DNA from: Anastatus disparis
Lineage: Eukaryota > Arthropoda > Insecta > Hymenoptera > Eupelmidae
DNA length: 64,000 nucleotides
Reading direction: 5' to 3'
Assembly: GCA_017163975.1 (NCBI GenBank)
Contig: JAFFSR010000251.1
Location: 1,178,001-1,242,000, forward strand
Of this stretch, positions 33,840 through 48,100 are shown one piece after another. The stretch's first letter is position 1. The number at the start of each line of letters is the position of its first letter. The position numbers were made by a program, and so were the translations under genes. The notes beneath the pieces are model-generated. The model did no database searches and had not been told where the DNA came from. It worked only from the letters and a program-made list of their open reading frames with translations.

Positions 33840-34124
33840 TTTATTTCAATCTACAAGATGATTGACCAATTAGCTCAAGGCAGGGAACGTTTGACCGATG
33901 AAATCATACATCAGAATGTAATTTTGACACTTAGTATATCAGAGATTTAATTCTAAGTTTAGCACTAATAAAAGCTAAAAATAACTTTGATTTCAAGAAG
34001 ATACCAAAGATTCCCTCATCTAAAATTATTTCAGTTGCATATTAAATTAAACCTTTTGAAAAAAAATTAATCACATTGATTTTTTTCATAGAATAAGAGG
34101 ATTTGTAAAATTGAATTTTAACGC

Positions 34125-34400
34125 GCTCTGTTATCTCGAGAAATTAACCAAAATCTTATGCATGAAAAGTTTTAAAGACAATTCCAGTCGCGACCTTATT
34201 TTTGAATTTAGGTTTATCGAGTTTGACATGTAATTTCCATTCAAAAGTTTTTTAAAAAAAAGAAGAAAATAACAAGTCCAACGAGCTTCTTACATTACTG
34301 AAATGATTCATTTAATATAAACTCCAGCGCGGACAACTCATAATATTTATCCAAATTATAAATTTAAAAAGATATCAGTTAAAGAATAAAGCAAGACTTA
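34125..34400 (+). repeat. Dispersed repeat, copy B (related to ankyrin upstream DNA)
   Basis: Colinear with 4895-5175: TTTAGGTTTATCGAGTTTGA, ATTCAAAAGTTTTTTAAAAA, GCGCGGACAACTCATAATAT and AAAAAGATATCAGTTAAA. In front of it is a good acceptor-like tract ending TTTTTTCCAG (33830-33839), followed by a 30-codon frame from an ATG at 33858 to a stop at 33948. That frame has no recognised domain and could be a relic exon of a related element. Confidence 0.55.
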
Positions 34401-36304
34401 TACTCCGACAATTACTCCACCTTAACGCTCAAAAAAAATTTAAGTAAGATAAAAAATATATATATATACGAAAATACTTTTATGTACGCGTATACGTATA
34501 CAGAGGAACGAGAAGCTAAGGCGATTAAAAGTGCTTTTTTTCTTTTATACATGAGTTGATTTGCATTTTTGACGTTTAATCGCACGTCATTTATAAACTC
34601 GTTTATTACCACCAGTTTGCGGTTATTGCGAGCTAACTTTCTCCGATCCTTGATTATAAGTAACTCCATCATCGCTTTGGCCAATATTGCGATCACAATT
34701 TTTTTTTTTTTTTTTCTTCTTTTTTATTCGCTTTTTTTTCTTCTTTTTTTTGTGCAATTGCACTTGCTAAAGACGAGGTTAACTTTTTTTTTTCGGATAC
34801 TCCACCTTACACCTTATACATTTTATTCTTTTTTTTCTATAATATTGGGTACGGACAGTATATTTTATCGCGGGCTTCTTTTTTTAAACGTACAATGATG
34901 CGAATACGATTAAAACCTTTTCGATCGTTCCCAATGTTCCAGATATTTTTTTTTACATAAGTTAATATTTGTGAGATTTTATATGTTTATTAATATATTA
35001 AATATACTATATTTTTTTTTGCCGAGGTTAACTATAAAAGAATATACGTTCTGAAATTACATGTGCATAAAGGAAGTAAGTAAAACTTTCCATAATTTCC
35101 GCATGATCGTATACGTATATGTTTAAATAAAATAAAATTTAACGTTTTTATCGAACCTTGAAAAAAAAAAACCCAAGTAAAACAATCGATATTACGAGTA
35201 AAAGTTGAAGCTATAAATACATTCTGTAATTGTTTCTTAGAAGGATTAAAATTGAATCATCCTTATGGATGGAGCATTGAGAGGAGTTATGCAACGCGTC
35301 TAAAACACTTTAAAAGTTAATAATTTTTTTTTTTTCACTTTGTATATATTTGTTTATAGCTATGAATTTATTAGCTAGAAACTACCACAAGCTACTCTGA
35401 TAGTTTTTACGACTTGTGCTCTCTCTCTCTTCTTGGCAAAATCTGTTATGTTGCAGTTTGAGCTCGGTTGCGTAATAATCCAGTCGAAAAATCAACATTT
35501 TTCTAGCATAAATATAAATTTTTTATTTCTTCTCTCCGAGCAACAAAATGGTATCTTTCTCGCTCTCTCTCTCTCTATGCTGTAGATAAAATTAAAATTC
35601 TCTATGGGAAAAATCAGTGAGTTTATAAACCTGTTTATCCGATGAACATTTATTCCTGGCTAAAGTTTATAAATCTTATATTTTATCTCCATCAATCTAT
35701 CATTTCGGTGTGTACCAGGGACAGTTTGAGCTTTACTTATAATCTGCATTTTTTTTTATTTACCTTATCAATTGGCAACGTGAATTATAGTTAAGTTAGA
35801 GGCTTGTTTTATTTACTCATTTAAGACGCGATTATTAAATTTATATACTAATTTAATATTATTATTCACATAGATTTTTATACACATAATATTGTTCTCT
35901 TACGTATTAATCTTAAAATTATTGAATATTACACATATTTTAATTAATCCTATAAGCATTTGAAAAAATAATTTATATTAATTTAACGAATAGGTAATTA
36001 GGAAGATTAAATTAAAGTTCAATTATTATATATGATTACATAAACATTTTTCAACCTTATTATTATAAACTTTAATTAGCCTTCTGAGTTTATTCGATAT
36101 AAAAGTATACTATTGTTGAAAATAACTATCGTTTTACAAACATAATAATCCAGTTATCACATTAAATCTCGATAATCAGATTTCTTTTTCCATCGAACTG
36201 CAATTAAAAGAGAAAAAAGTTAATTAATAGCTAGACTAATAAGTGGGACTTGAGTAAGTACGATTAAAATTTATAGTAACTTAATTAACATCAGAACCAC
36301 TTAC
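34401..36304. other. AT-rich non-coding stretch with homopolymers
   Basis: Long T runs (34697-34716 and nearby) and a CT microsatellite (35560-35577). Frames on both strands at 34412-34898 are mirror artefacts of a low-complexity patch. No gene supported. Confidence 0.45.
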
Positions 36305-36379
36305 CGATGTAATATCCATCGCACAATATTCACCGGGAATTTTAAAGCTTCGAGAGCAATATTGTAAAGAAAGGTTCAT
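36305..36379 (-). other. Candidate small exon, minus strand
   Basis: On the minus strand an ATG at 36379 opens a 25-codon frame ending FKIPGEYCAMDITS. It is followed at once by a strong donor, TCG|GTAAGTGG (36297-36304), in phase 0. The segment is less AT-rich than its surroundings and its composition is protein-like. If real it would be a first coding exon whose partner lies to the left. I do not recognise the peptide, and chance could produce such a candidate in 64 kb. Confidence 0.2.
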
Positions 36380-39154
36380 AAATCATTTCTTTTAAAATTA
36401 CTATCACTTCTTTCATGCGAGCATTACAACGGGAAGAAAAAAAATTTATTCATGGCTACAGTCGATAAATTAAACGCATCAAATTAAAGCTCATATGTTG
36501 ATATGGATTTTACATGTATGTATTTATTTGTATTCTCAAGTACATAAAGTACTTGAAGCAATTAAAATCATGCATCGAAACAAAAAGTGTAGAATTTATT
36601 TATTTCTTATTGTAACAACGAAAATTGATAGAAATAAGTTTCAAGAATTTCAGACAGTTATCTTTCGTGAAAAAAATCGCGTTAGATCCTCCAGCATCAT
36701 TTTTTTATGGAATTTTTGAAAAATAATCAACACAATATTTCTCTCTTTATTCAATTATACTTATTAAAAAATAGTAAAATTTATAGGTACATCACTTATT
36801 CGCCTTGATGTAGTCACTGACGTCACACGGTATTTCAACCTATTTTATCATCATTCATAAACTTTTAATTAAAATAAAAATACATATTTATTATTTTTCG
36901 AAATTTTTTTTATGAATTTAATGTAATAAAGAAAATTTTCAAGTAAGATTCTAATTATAACGATGACTATAAAACGATTTTGATTACCAATTATTTTTAT
37001 TTTTAACATTGGTTAACCATTTTGGCTTCTCTTGTAATGTACAAATTAACAAATTTCAAAATACTTATTTTATTTCCTATAAATATTAAAAATTTTTGTA
37101 TACATAAATAAAATTTAAATTTCATATATAAATTGGTAAACAAAATTAATGAATAATTAGTCGTTTTATTATGACAAGTTCAAACCCTCATCCAAACCTT
37201 GGACCTCCCAAAGTACCAATCGAAATTAAAGAAAGAAAAAAAAAACCCAAAACTCTCGCGTTCAAATTAACGCAATAGGTGAAAAGTCAGTACCGGTACA
37301 CAAGTCGGTACTCGATCGTGAGATAATTCGGCAAAAGCACAGTTACCGCACTTTGCTTTATACATACATATGATCACGCACTGGACCTCTTTTTTCTTTC
37401 TCAACGTCACCGACAATTTTGATCCGATTGAATGAGTTTGGTTTGCACTTTAATGGATTCCTTATCTCTCTCTCTCTCTTGGAGCTCACGCGAGAAACTT
37501 AAATATCGAATTTCTTTTCGAATCCACAGACTTGCCCGCGGAGCTTGTTTTTTTATCTGGTAGGACTTGTTTGTTTTTTTTTTCCTTCTTTTTTTTGGAG
37601 AACACATACATATATATGTATATTTAAATCGTTTTATACTCCGTGGTAAAATGAAATTTTTTTTTCCAGAATTTACGAAAATAACGTATTTTTTGGGCGA
37701 GGCAAAAGAAGAAGAAGAAAAAAAAAATAATTGATGGAAATTACTTTTTTTTTCGATGCACCGCATGTGTATTATTGAATTTAAGCCGGTGATTCGACGA
37801 TCAAGAGAGAAAGCATTATGCGCTTCTTTGGCATTGCATATTCCGAGAGAGAGAATGCTTCTTCTTCTGGAGAGTGAGAATAATTTGTTTTTGATGACTA
37901 TTTAGTAGCGTGCATTTAGAGATGTGTCTGGAATATTAATGTTGGGCGCGTCGGAATTTAATTGCAGGTATTTACTTTTTTCAAAGCTTTCAAGACATTG
38001 GAATTATTCCGCTACAAATTAGAGTTTTTTTTTTATAAAAAATATAATCTCATTTTATATATAAATTTTTCCATGATGGTATTAAGTATAATAAGCCGAG
38101 TCGAAAGTTTTAAAGGAATATTTCAAGATTTTGAAAATTAATAATTTATAGAAACAGCGTGAAAAGTATGTTCGAAATATGCGTTTTGAAAATTATTGAA
38201 ATTTCGCTCATAAAAGGAACATCGTTATTAATTACACAGATTAAATATCGGATTCGTTGATCAAAGAATCCTCGTTAATGTGTCGAAAGAAAACCGGCGG
38301 GTTGAGTGAAGAAATGTTTCTCTTTTTTTCTTTATTCCTTTAAAACCGAGGATATCAACACCGTAATATGTTAAATCCATTTTCTATAACCGACAGTTTA
38401 AATCAGCTGTATGTGCTCTCGGCTTGGAAAACATTTTTTTTAATGGCCGATAAAATTAATCGACGAAATTAATTTTGTTGCAAAGGCAGCCAAAAGGGAA
38501 AACTTCGGCTTTATGTACACTGTTCGAAAACTGGTAAAAAGAAAAAAGATAAGAGTAAATAAACTTCACTACTTTGTAGCATTTTCAAAAATATTTAAAT
38601 TTCAAACATTTTCACGTTATTATTCGACAGTTAATGGAGAAAAAAATATGTACATAAAAATTTAAATCCGCTTTACTTAATAAGCTAATGAAAAGAAATG
38701 CTCAACGAGTATTTAATTAAAGGTTTTATATACGCTTTCTTGCAGAGAGCGAGAAAGAGAGAGAGAAAAAAATGATTATGAGATAATTAATTTCATAAAT
38801 ATCATATTATTTCAAAAGGGCACTGGGTTACTTTGCAAAGAGAATGGCACACCTTGGTAACTCATGTATCCTTGAATATTTTCATAAAGCATTTTAGTTT
38901 AAACATTTATAACGGATCTTTATCCCAAGTATTCTGGTATTAAATCTAATGATATCTTTAATATTTCGCAATATAATACATAATAATTTTACAATATTTG
39001 AATTAAAGTTCATTTATAATTAAAAGAACTTTATTATCTTGTTTATTATTTTAATAGTTGAAGAGGAAAAAGTATTGCCAATACGTTTTACTCTTACCTT
39101 CTTCAAATTAAAGTTATAATTCATTTACTTGCACCGCAGTGCATAAAAGATTTT
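36380..39154. other. AT-rich non-coding stretch
   Basis: No gene supported. It contains a CT tract (37459-37480), a GC-richer area (37160-37440) without a convincing frame, and GA-rich patches (38745-38766). Confidence 0.45.
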
Positions 39155-39345
39155 ATAAGAATAATTTATGTTATTTGTATTTTGAAAAACGTTTACTGAT
39201 AAATCTGTAAGACCTACATTCAAAAAACGTTTTTTTTTTGTAATTTACTTTTGAAACTATTTTATTAATTACTAATTAAAAGTTGATTCATTAAAAAAAT
39301 CATTATGCGTGATGATATAAATCTTTTGCTCATATGTAATAATAA
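39155..39345 (+). repeat. Dispersed repeat family, copy 2 (5' part)
   Basis: Matches 30640-30800: ACGTTTACTGATAAATCTGT, a TTCAAAAAACG block and TTACTAATTAAAAGTTGATT. The likely 3' part follows at 40365-40445, about 1 kb downstream. The SINE at 39704 lies between, which accounts for about 200 bp of the distance. Confidence 0.6.
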
Positions 39346-39703
39346 ATTTAAAAAAATTAAAATAATTTAATATAAAAGAAAACAGAAAAAAATATAAGTT
39401 ATGATAATTAATGTTATAAAATAACTAAAATTTTATAAATTATATAAGTTGCTTTTATTATTTGAGTTTAACTTGAAAACAAATAGAACAAAATGAATAA
39501 TATTAAAAAATATAATTGTATTAATAAAGTAATCATAAAAAAAAAATTTTTAATAAAATTATCTCAAATGTCTCGAGAAACTAATTGACCAAATAAATTG
39601 TTAAAAAAAATTATATATCACGGAAAGAAGTTTGGTAATTCAGAAACGCCAAGAGTCAAAGTTTAGAACTACCATTATTTTAGTAGAATAACAACCTAAC
39701 TTA

Positions 39704-39907
39704 GGAGGACCCAGTGGCACACTCGGTAGAGCGATGGATTCATAATCTCGGGGTTTCGAGTTCGAATCCCAGTCTCGGCTGATTTATACAAGCACCACGG
39801 TATACGTTACATGTGCTTTGTTCGCAAACACACTGAGAAACCTCCGTTGCTAATTAGCATCGCAATGATAGCTGAAATACAGCAACGTTAAATAAATAAA
39901 TAAAATA
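39704..39907 (+). mobile_element. tRNA-derived SINE, copy 4
   Basis: Head CCCAGTGGCACACTCGGTAG, TTCATAATCTCGGGG and GAGTTCGAATCCCA; body CTGATTTATACAAGCACCAC and TTGCTAATTAGCATCGCAAT; tail AGCAACGTTAAATAAATAAA. Full-length with scattered substitutions. It appears to sit inside an older repeat (39155-40445). Confidence 0.87.
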
Positions 39908-40364
39908 ACTTAACTATTAAACAATATACATGATATAATATTTTTAGACGATATTCTTTTACTTATTCACCTATATTCTTCTCAATACGACAATCGATTT
40001 ATAGCTTTATATTACACAGTTTCAAATTCATTAAAAAAATCATTATTTTTTTAATGAATTTAAAAATTATTATTTTTTTAATCGATTTATTTAAAAAAAT
40101 ATATTTCCAAATCTAGTAAGAATGCAATTATAGCTGTATGAAAAAAATTGAAGTCATTAAAAAAAAAAATTTTAATATTCATTTTAATTTATTCAATAGA
40201 ATTGACGTCATAATCTAAGAACGCTAAAAGGATTAATTCCCGAAAATGAACACGGATCAAAAAACCATTAATTAAAACAAAAAACTATGATTCAACCATC
40301 TTGCACACGCACATACCCATACACACATTCTCTACGAATATCGTGTATCAATTCATAATTACTT

Positions 40365-40445
40365 AAAAAAATATTTCGATAATGATATTTAAAAAAAATT
40401 ATTTTTTTCACGATCATAAAACTTTCTCTGCGAGGAAGCAAAATT
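40365..40445 (+). repeat. Dispersed repeat family, copy 2 (3' part)
   Basis: TTTTTTTCACGATCATAAAA followed by CTTTCTCTGCGAGGAAGCAA matches 31280-31330 closely. Confidence 0.6.
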
Positions 40446-40917
40446 AATGGTTACATTTCTACAATTGCAGCATCGTTTTCTGAAGAAAAAAAAAACAAAT
40501 TTAATAACATTCCTCTGCAAATTATTGTCAATTGAAGTAATAAAAAATAATATTCAGCAATTGTAAGTCAATTTTCGGTCTTTAAAAATAATTTTTTTTT
40601 TTTTAATTTTAATAATTTTTTATTTCTATAAGATACCGTATAATTCCGCGGCGGATTCTCTTTCAAATGCAGACGTATCTGGAACAGTTTTGGATTGGTA
40701 ATTTGCTCGTGTTATTCGTGAGAGATATTTCACGGGTGAACGAGGATTGCTGTGCGCGAATTATCACCTTTCGAACAACCTTTAATATACACCCGGCTGA
40801 TTTAATTTTCTCGAAAATCAGACAAAAGTCCCAAACCGCTCATGGGCAATTACTACTTAATGGATCGAGAGGATATAATGGAGAAAAGAGGAGACAATGT
40901 AAAATGCTCTCCACAAA

Positions 40918-40959
<42 letters not shown>

Positions 40960-43869
40960 CCTCTAAACCTTTTGAGAACGCGTAATATCATATAAAAATT
41001 GCGGCATCAATAAAACGTTTCTTCCTACTTTTACTTCTTTTATATTTATATATATTATTCTTTTCTTTTTTTGAACATCCAATTTTTTTTTTCTCTCATT
41101 TTCTTTTCGTATGATCGAGAAATCAAGAGAAGCCCAATGACGATTCGCTCGTGCACGACCGCAATTTCAACGTGGTTTGACAGTTACAAGCCGGCGACTT
41201 TGAAACGAAAGTACATATACTGTAGAGAATTTTGCTTCTCTCTCTCTCTCTCTCTCTTTGTCAGTTTAATCGGTACGCACGAATGTCCTTTTAGAGAACA
41301 AGGATTTTTCGATTATAACCGAGAAAAAAAAATTTTTTTTTGCCAAGGATTTACTGACGATAGTGTGATAAATCGCAATATTTTAAATTTTTTCAAAAAA
41401 TTTTTTTTTTACAAATTTGCACTTTTATTCAATTATTATTTTGATAAAATTCTTTCAATAAAATTTGGATTTTATAATTCATTTTGATAAAGACATATAA
41501 TGAAATTTCCAGCAGTAAAATCGATATACACGATTTTTCAAATTAATTATTATTTTTTTCCTAATTAACATGTGTTGTAACCTCGAAAAAAAATGAAGTT
41601 ACATGCGTTGAAATTATTTAAAAAACGGCGCTTCGGGCATATATAAATTATTCAGAGTGAAAAAGAGTTATTCCTTTTTCTTTCAAGGAGAAAGTATTTA
41701 TTCGTTACAAATACATACTGTTAAAAATTAAGTTTATTTAAAAAAAAAAAACGGATTTAAAAAGTCCTTTTACTTTTTTTTTTATAAATAATACAAGAAC
41801 AAATAATTTTGAACTGATGATTCTGTAAAATTTTTGGAAACTCTTTTTTAATAACATATTAGATTTTTTATTCTAAGTTTTTATTCTCGTTGAAGTCTCC
41901 TAAGATAATTATCATTCTTTCATTGACTTTACAATAATGAAAAAATTTTTACACATGATTGAGAAAAGAATTAGTCTCAAGAAGATAGAGTTATCTTAAT
42001 AACTGCGTTGTAAATTAAAACGAGTATGAATAATCAACAAATTGGTCAGACTATTTTCTATGAAAAACCCAACTTATATCATATACCATTCTATTCCAAT
42101 TCCGTTAAATTTAATCTAAAAACATCAAGATTTCAAGCTATAAATAGCTACTTCTAATTTAACGCTATATCCATAAATTAAAGGTTTCTCAACCTCATTA
42201 TCTTCGAAACATCAGAAAAGCTTCGAAGCTTTTCATAAACTAGATGTGTGCCGGCTTTTTTTTGAGAAACTTTTCTTTATCTCACTCGCAAGGATCTTTC
42301 ATAAATTTTGCAAAATCTCAAATGCGGTTGCTCTTAAAAAGGCCCCTTTCAAAAAGCTACCTACGTATATAACACCAATATACAATAGACTTATCTTTTC
42401 TTCACAGGAATAGCTTGATATTTTTTTTTTTTTTTTTTTTTTTCAAGAAAAGTAAAACTACAATCACGTTTTACTTGCACCGGATACAAGTGCAACCCAC
42501 GCTTTAAGCGCGAAAATATGCGATTGAATTCTCCGATGAGTTTATATAGGATCAACACATATATATATACAAAGCCAAAGAGCGAAGGTATAAAGGATTC
42601 TCGGAAATAGCGCTTGCTTGCTTGCTGATCGCGCACTTAAAATATACGCTACCTGCATGCCAAATAGCAAAAAATCTATATATACATGTATACACGTATA
42701 CGCGCGCACCAAGAACCGATAGAAAGTTCGAAGGCGCGATCGAAGGTGCAGCTATGCGCGATGAGCTCTCGAGCTATACGATGAAATTCAACGCGCCGTG
42801 CAAATAGATTTTGTTAGTTTTTTTTTTTCTTCTTTTTTTATTTTTAAGTTTTTTTTTTTTTTTTTATTATGTTCTATGTGGCAGATGTGCATTTATATTG
42901 TCTGTCTGAGATGAACGATGCTTAAACGCGACCTTTTTTGTTGTTGCTCTTCGCCGCGCCTCTGTAATGATACTGTAGTTTTTAGTTTAATTTTCTAACG
43001 TGATCTTTTGAAAGATTGTGGGGAAACTATAAAGTGATGGATGATCAAAAATGCATAAAGTAATAATTTTAGATTTATTATTACAAGATAAAAGAATTTT
43101 TCGTATTTTTAATTTAAAATTTAAGAAAAATTTTTATCTTCTTTCGAAAAACTTATTAGAAAAGCATGAATATTTTATAAGCATCGTATAATTTAAAAAA
43201 GCATTTTTCGCAAATTTTCTATAATAATTCGAGCTTATCTTGCATCCCATAACGACACAAAGAATCACTTACATAATATATAAATAAGTTCTCCTAAACG
43301 CTCATCCAATAGATATTCCTCCCGATCGTTTTCTTTGCACGCTTTCGCAACTGGACATCCGGATTCCAAGTGTAGCGATTATATATTTTATTCGTCTGCT
43401 TGCTTATGCGAAATTTATCTATAAGCTAGAATCTTTTTTTTTTTTAATTTAGCCAATGGATTTAACAAGATAAAGATTTTAAAGAATACCTTACATAAAA
43501 TATTACAGACGAAAATGATAATTTTTTTTAGAAAAATGTAAGATTGGCATAAAATATGAATTTTTTTATTCTTTGCAAAAGTGGGTTATGAATAGATTAA
43601 GCGTTTATATTGTGATCGATTGCACACAATGCCTAATATGGCGTAAACCAATTAATGTTAAATATATTCAACGTCAATGTTTTATTTATTAAAAAAAATA
43701 ATGAAAAATCACTTTCTCAACGAGGCTTAAAATCGCGTTGACATTTAATTTTCATTTTACACGAAAAAAATGTAAATCTGGAATTTTTGAAAGTACTGAT
43801 CTTTTTTCCTGAATTTGCTAGTACAAATTTTTTTTCAAAAAATCAAAGATATATTGTTTTCTATTTAAG
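40446..43869. other. AT-rich non-coding stretch with microsatellites
   Basis: Includes (TA)n at 40920-40955, (CT)n at 41230-41252 and long T runs at 42420-42443 and 42852-42865. The plus-strand frame 40667-40966 is GC-richer in its first part but ends in the TA tract and has no recognised domain. The frame at 41071-41487 is low-complexity. No gene supported. Confidence 0.45.
40920..40955. repeat. (TA)n microsatellite
   Basis: About 18 TA dinucleotides without interruption. Confidence 0.9.
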
Positions 43870-43941
43870 AGAGCAAGAACGGGTCCTTTCACGCCAGTTA
43901 AAGCCCTGATAGTAAATGCGAATAGAAAAAGCTACCCCCAG
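43870..43941 (+). other. Candidate 72-bp exon, plus strand
   Basis: A GC-richer island preceded by a TTGTTTTCTATTTAAG acceptor-like tract and followed by CAG|GTGTGT. One frame of 24 codons is open across its whole length (it starts RARTGPFTPVKALIV); the other two frames contain stops. Entry and exit are both phase 0. The peptide is not recognised. Confidence 0.25.
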
Positions 43942-45119
43942 GTGTGTTAATATGAAATCGTTGCAGAAAATATCATTTCATTGCTCCTAATATTCTTAGC
44001 CGCGTAAAATGATAAACGTTCATAATGATATATAATTCATAAGAGTTTTTATGTAATCCTATATATTCTTACATAATTATGCATGTTAATATATGTATAA
44101 TGTCTCTGTAGGATAGCGGACATTTTCACATAAATCTACATGATTTCACGCGATTATGAACGATTATATACTGAAAAATTGTATCTTAATTGCAATATTT
44201 ATATTTAATAATACGCTATATCCATGCATGATTGCATGTTATTATAAATTTATAAATTTCATATTATTATAAATTATCAAATGCAGCCATACATGTTCTC
44301 ATGTATAAAAAGCTTTTGTTATCAATTTGACGATTAAAAAAATTCGATGTATCTTAACTTACATGCGATTGTCTATAATCGCGTAAATTTTGTATATAAT
44401 TTAATGATAAGCAATAACGTGAAACTTTGCAGAGAGTTAATTTACATATTTTAACATACACAATAATCTAAGTATACATTATACACAGCATTACGCATAA
44501 ATTAACACGTGTTCGTTCTACTTAACTCGAGTTAGAGAAACATAAATAAAAATATATTGATTATCTTATCGGATCTTAAATATTTTGGCAATTAAGCATC
44601 CATAACTATCAATGCGGATATTTATTTTTAAAAATACATGTAGACACAAACCTCAGCCACCCTGTGTACAACTTCCTCTTTTGATAAAGCTTAATTTTCA
44701 ACTTATACACGCTTATCGCAATACTATTACATGCACTTGTCGTTTCTATAGCGGGGGACTTTTTAATTACACGCTAATTACTTCCTCGAGTTGGTTAAAA
44801 AATAAAGAGAGAGAGAGAGACTTGTACACAATGAAATTTCATTCGTAAAGTATAAAATTAATTGATTCCGGCTAGCGTATCAAAAGTTTTCAAAGTAACA
44901 AAGGCGAAATTGAATATTGAAGCCCGAGCTTGATAGTTTCGTACGAAATGCCGCAAGGGATGCTGCGCCGCAATTTGCCGTCTATTAATAATCCTGCCAC
45001 GAATCGACAGGAAAACTACTTTCTTTCCTAAAGAACTGTCTTTTGCTACTTGGAGATTAACAAGTTGTTAGATTCTTTGAGTTTTATCAACTTTTCTATG
45101 AGACGAGAATCCTGACAAG

Positions 45120-45159
<40 letters not shown>

Positions 45160-48100
45160 AAGTTATTTACAAGACAATTTGGGTTAATTGTCGCTACATC
45201 TAACTTTTTTTTTAAATATAATTTAAGAGTTTAATGACAATTGGTTACTACTTGAATTAACAAGAATTTTTAAATTAATGGAATTTTTAATAGTTTTTAT
45301 AGTTTTTTGTTTAAATCTTGTAAAAACTTTAAAAGCTATTAAAATAAAAAATTCTATAAATGAAAGAAATTTTAATCTTATTTAATATTTAATGATATCT
45401 ATATTTAGAATCTTAAAAATTTGCAAGGACTACGAATATGCTTCTTTTAAAAATTCAAAAATAAATACACTAAAAATATCTTTGTGCAAGCATAATTAAA
45501 ATTTTTTTACATTTCTGGATTTTATAACGTGATTTAGTGGACAGCAGCAGCTAGGAGCTTTTAAAATAACGCGTATACAAGGTATTTAAGAAACTGGTTA
45601 GGATTAAAAAAAAGAAGTGATTTGTCTTTAAAATTTTATAACTTTTAAGTCCAATCCTACGAGTTTTTGATTTAATAGGCACACAAGAGAAAGCGCGAAG
45701 TCTCGTGCTATTCGATGCGCGCCAAGAGATTAAAAAATTTAAAAGAAAAAAAAAAAAACAAGGCGTATCAACTGTTAATTTGGTAATATTTTGTGGCAAA
45801 ATTAAAAAAAAAAAAGGAAAAAAATATTTACTCTGAAATTTTGAACGATTTTTTCAAGCTCTACTGCGCTTTCACTTCGAGAAAGTCATAAGGCTTACAA
45901 TAAAATTAAGAGAAAAAAAAAACTTGAAATTTCTCCATTGATAAATATTTTTGCGTATCAAAAGCACAATCACCTAAAATAATCTATGCATACATTATTC
46001 TTCATTTTTCTTTTCAACTGAACAATTTCATTGAATCTCGTGACCTAAATAGTCGACGAGGACGCAAGTACTCAAAAGTTTAAAAATGATTCATCAATGA
46101 GCAGCAGTGGCTATTTTGTAGGATTCTTGCAATTATTGCTTTCCTTTTCGCTCGCGCACACTTGTTTGCTCGCTCAGTTCGATTTGTAATTTTGCTTCAT
46201 AAGCATCGTTAATTCAATTCACGGAAGGATCGACTTTGAAACGTTGATTATGAACTCTTGAAGCGAAAAAGAAAGAGAGAGCTTATGTAGATTCTTTTTT
46301 CTTCAATCTCGGGATGACAATGCATTCGAGTTAAAAAAAGAAAGATATTTCGTCGACATTTTGATACTGTCATCGATTGATAAATCAAGATGTAAACTTA
46401 TCATCGTTCATCACATAATCAAGCAAGAAATAATTGCGACTCAATTAATTATTTAATCGAAATATCTAGAGACAATAGTAACTTGACCTACAAAAAGTAA
46501 AAAGAGATTTATCAAAGTTGCATGTAACGCAAAATAAGAATAATAAAAAAAAAAAGTACAGCCGATCGTTGTAATAAATTTTCAGGCAATAAACATAGGT
46601 GAAAAAAATAAATAAAATTTTCATCGATATACAGCTTCAAAATTATTGGTTTGTCGACCCAAAAAGATTTTAAAATTTATATGCGTGAAACTAAGAAAAT
46701 AAAAGTATAAATCATACGTAACCTTTTAAACTAGATAACATTATTCAACACGAGAAAAATAAAGAAGAAACTAATGGTAGTAAGTATCGTTTTTATTCAT
46801 TGTAAAAACGATTAAAAACGATAACGGGACCTCGGAAATTTTTTGTAACCACTTTTTCTTCAGCTAAAATGAAATTTTGAATTAAAGCGTCTACGGTATG
46901 AAAAAATAGTCTCTCGCAAATAGCAGACGAATCTGTTAAATTCAAAATTCGATAACGAAAAATTTTATGATTTTAATGCACCAGAGAGAAATGACTGCAC
47001 GCGTTACGTTACACACGCGCCATGGTGTATATACTCTCGCGCTTGCACGTGCAGCCAATCATGTTATTAGCGCACGTTTTAAACGGGCATCTTATACAGA
47101 ATTTTCTTCTTCTCTATTTTTTTTTTACCATTGCGTCTTACGCCAGAAGAAGAAGAAGAGAATCATCTTTTTCTTCGTCTAAAAGTTATATAGTCGCCAC
47201 GAGGCCAATTAAAATTTTCACTTTCCTGTCTGAGACGCCAAAGTAGTAACACACTGACGTTTGAGAATTATTATATGCGGTAGAGTTCGAAGGAGGAATA
47301 AAAAAAATTCCTTCATAAGAGAGAAGGAAAAGTATTGCAAAGAAGTTTGAGATTCTCCGAGCGCGTGTTAAATTGTTTCTAAATTATAGGAATATTGCGC
47401 GTTGAGCCTGAGATTTTATTTAAAAGTCTCCAAGAGTTTAAATGATTTTTTTTTTTTTAAAAAAAACATATACACACGCGGAAATTAAACGTTTCAATCA
47501 GCTTCAAAGATGCAGGAAGCATTTATGATTTTCGAAATCTTATCTAAGATCAAGATTCGGAATACGTATTGCAGATCTAAATGAAAATATTATTCATTCA
47601 CCTTAAATTTATTCTCTCGGTTATATGCTACATTTTGAGAAATAGCTATTCATAAATTTAAAAAAAATAATTATGTTTAAAATATTTTTTTTTAATTTCA
47701 ATTTCACTTGATTTTCTTATTTGAGTTATTCCAAGGAAAAGAACGAAATCAACGATAAGTTTAATTAATGAATTTAGAAGCAAAATATATACGACGAAAA
47801 AAAAAAAAAAAGAAAACCGACTAATCAGGATCTTTATCAGAGCTTAGAGTAATAATCGATAAAATCGTTAAATTCGGCCTTGCATACTCGTAAAGAAATA
47901 TAAAAACATAAAATAGATAAATATTATTTATGACGATGCCAATAAATTTACGGATCGCTAAGCTCAGCGACCCCCTTTATTTTTATTTTTTCTTTTCTTT
48001 TCTCTTTGTAATTGCGTTCTTACGAATCTTGCAGCCATTATAACAACCAACAATACTTCAGGAAAATTCAAAAGGGTTGTAGCTCGTGTGTATGAAATAC

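Noticed and set aside
40667..40966. 99-codon plus-strand frame with a GC-richer first part
   Set aside because: It ends inside a (TA)n tract and has no domain. It might be a conserved non-coding patch but does not support a gene.
41071..41487. 138-codon plus-strand frame
   Set aside because: It crosses a CT microsatellite and T runs; F/S/L-rich low complexity.
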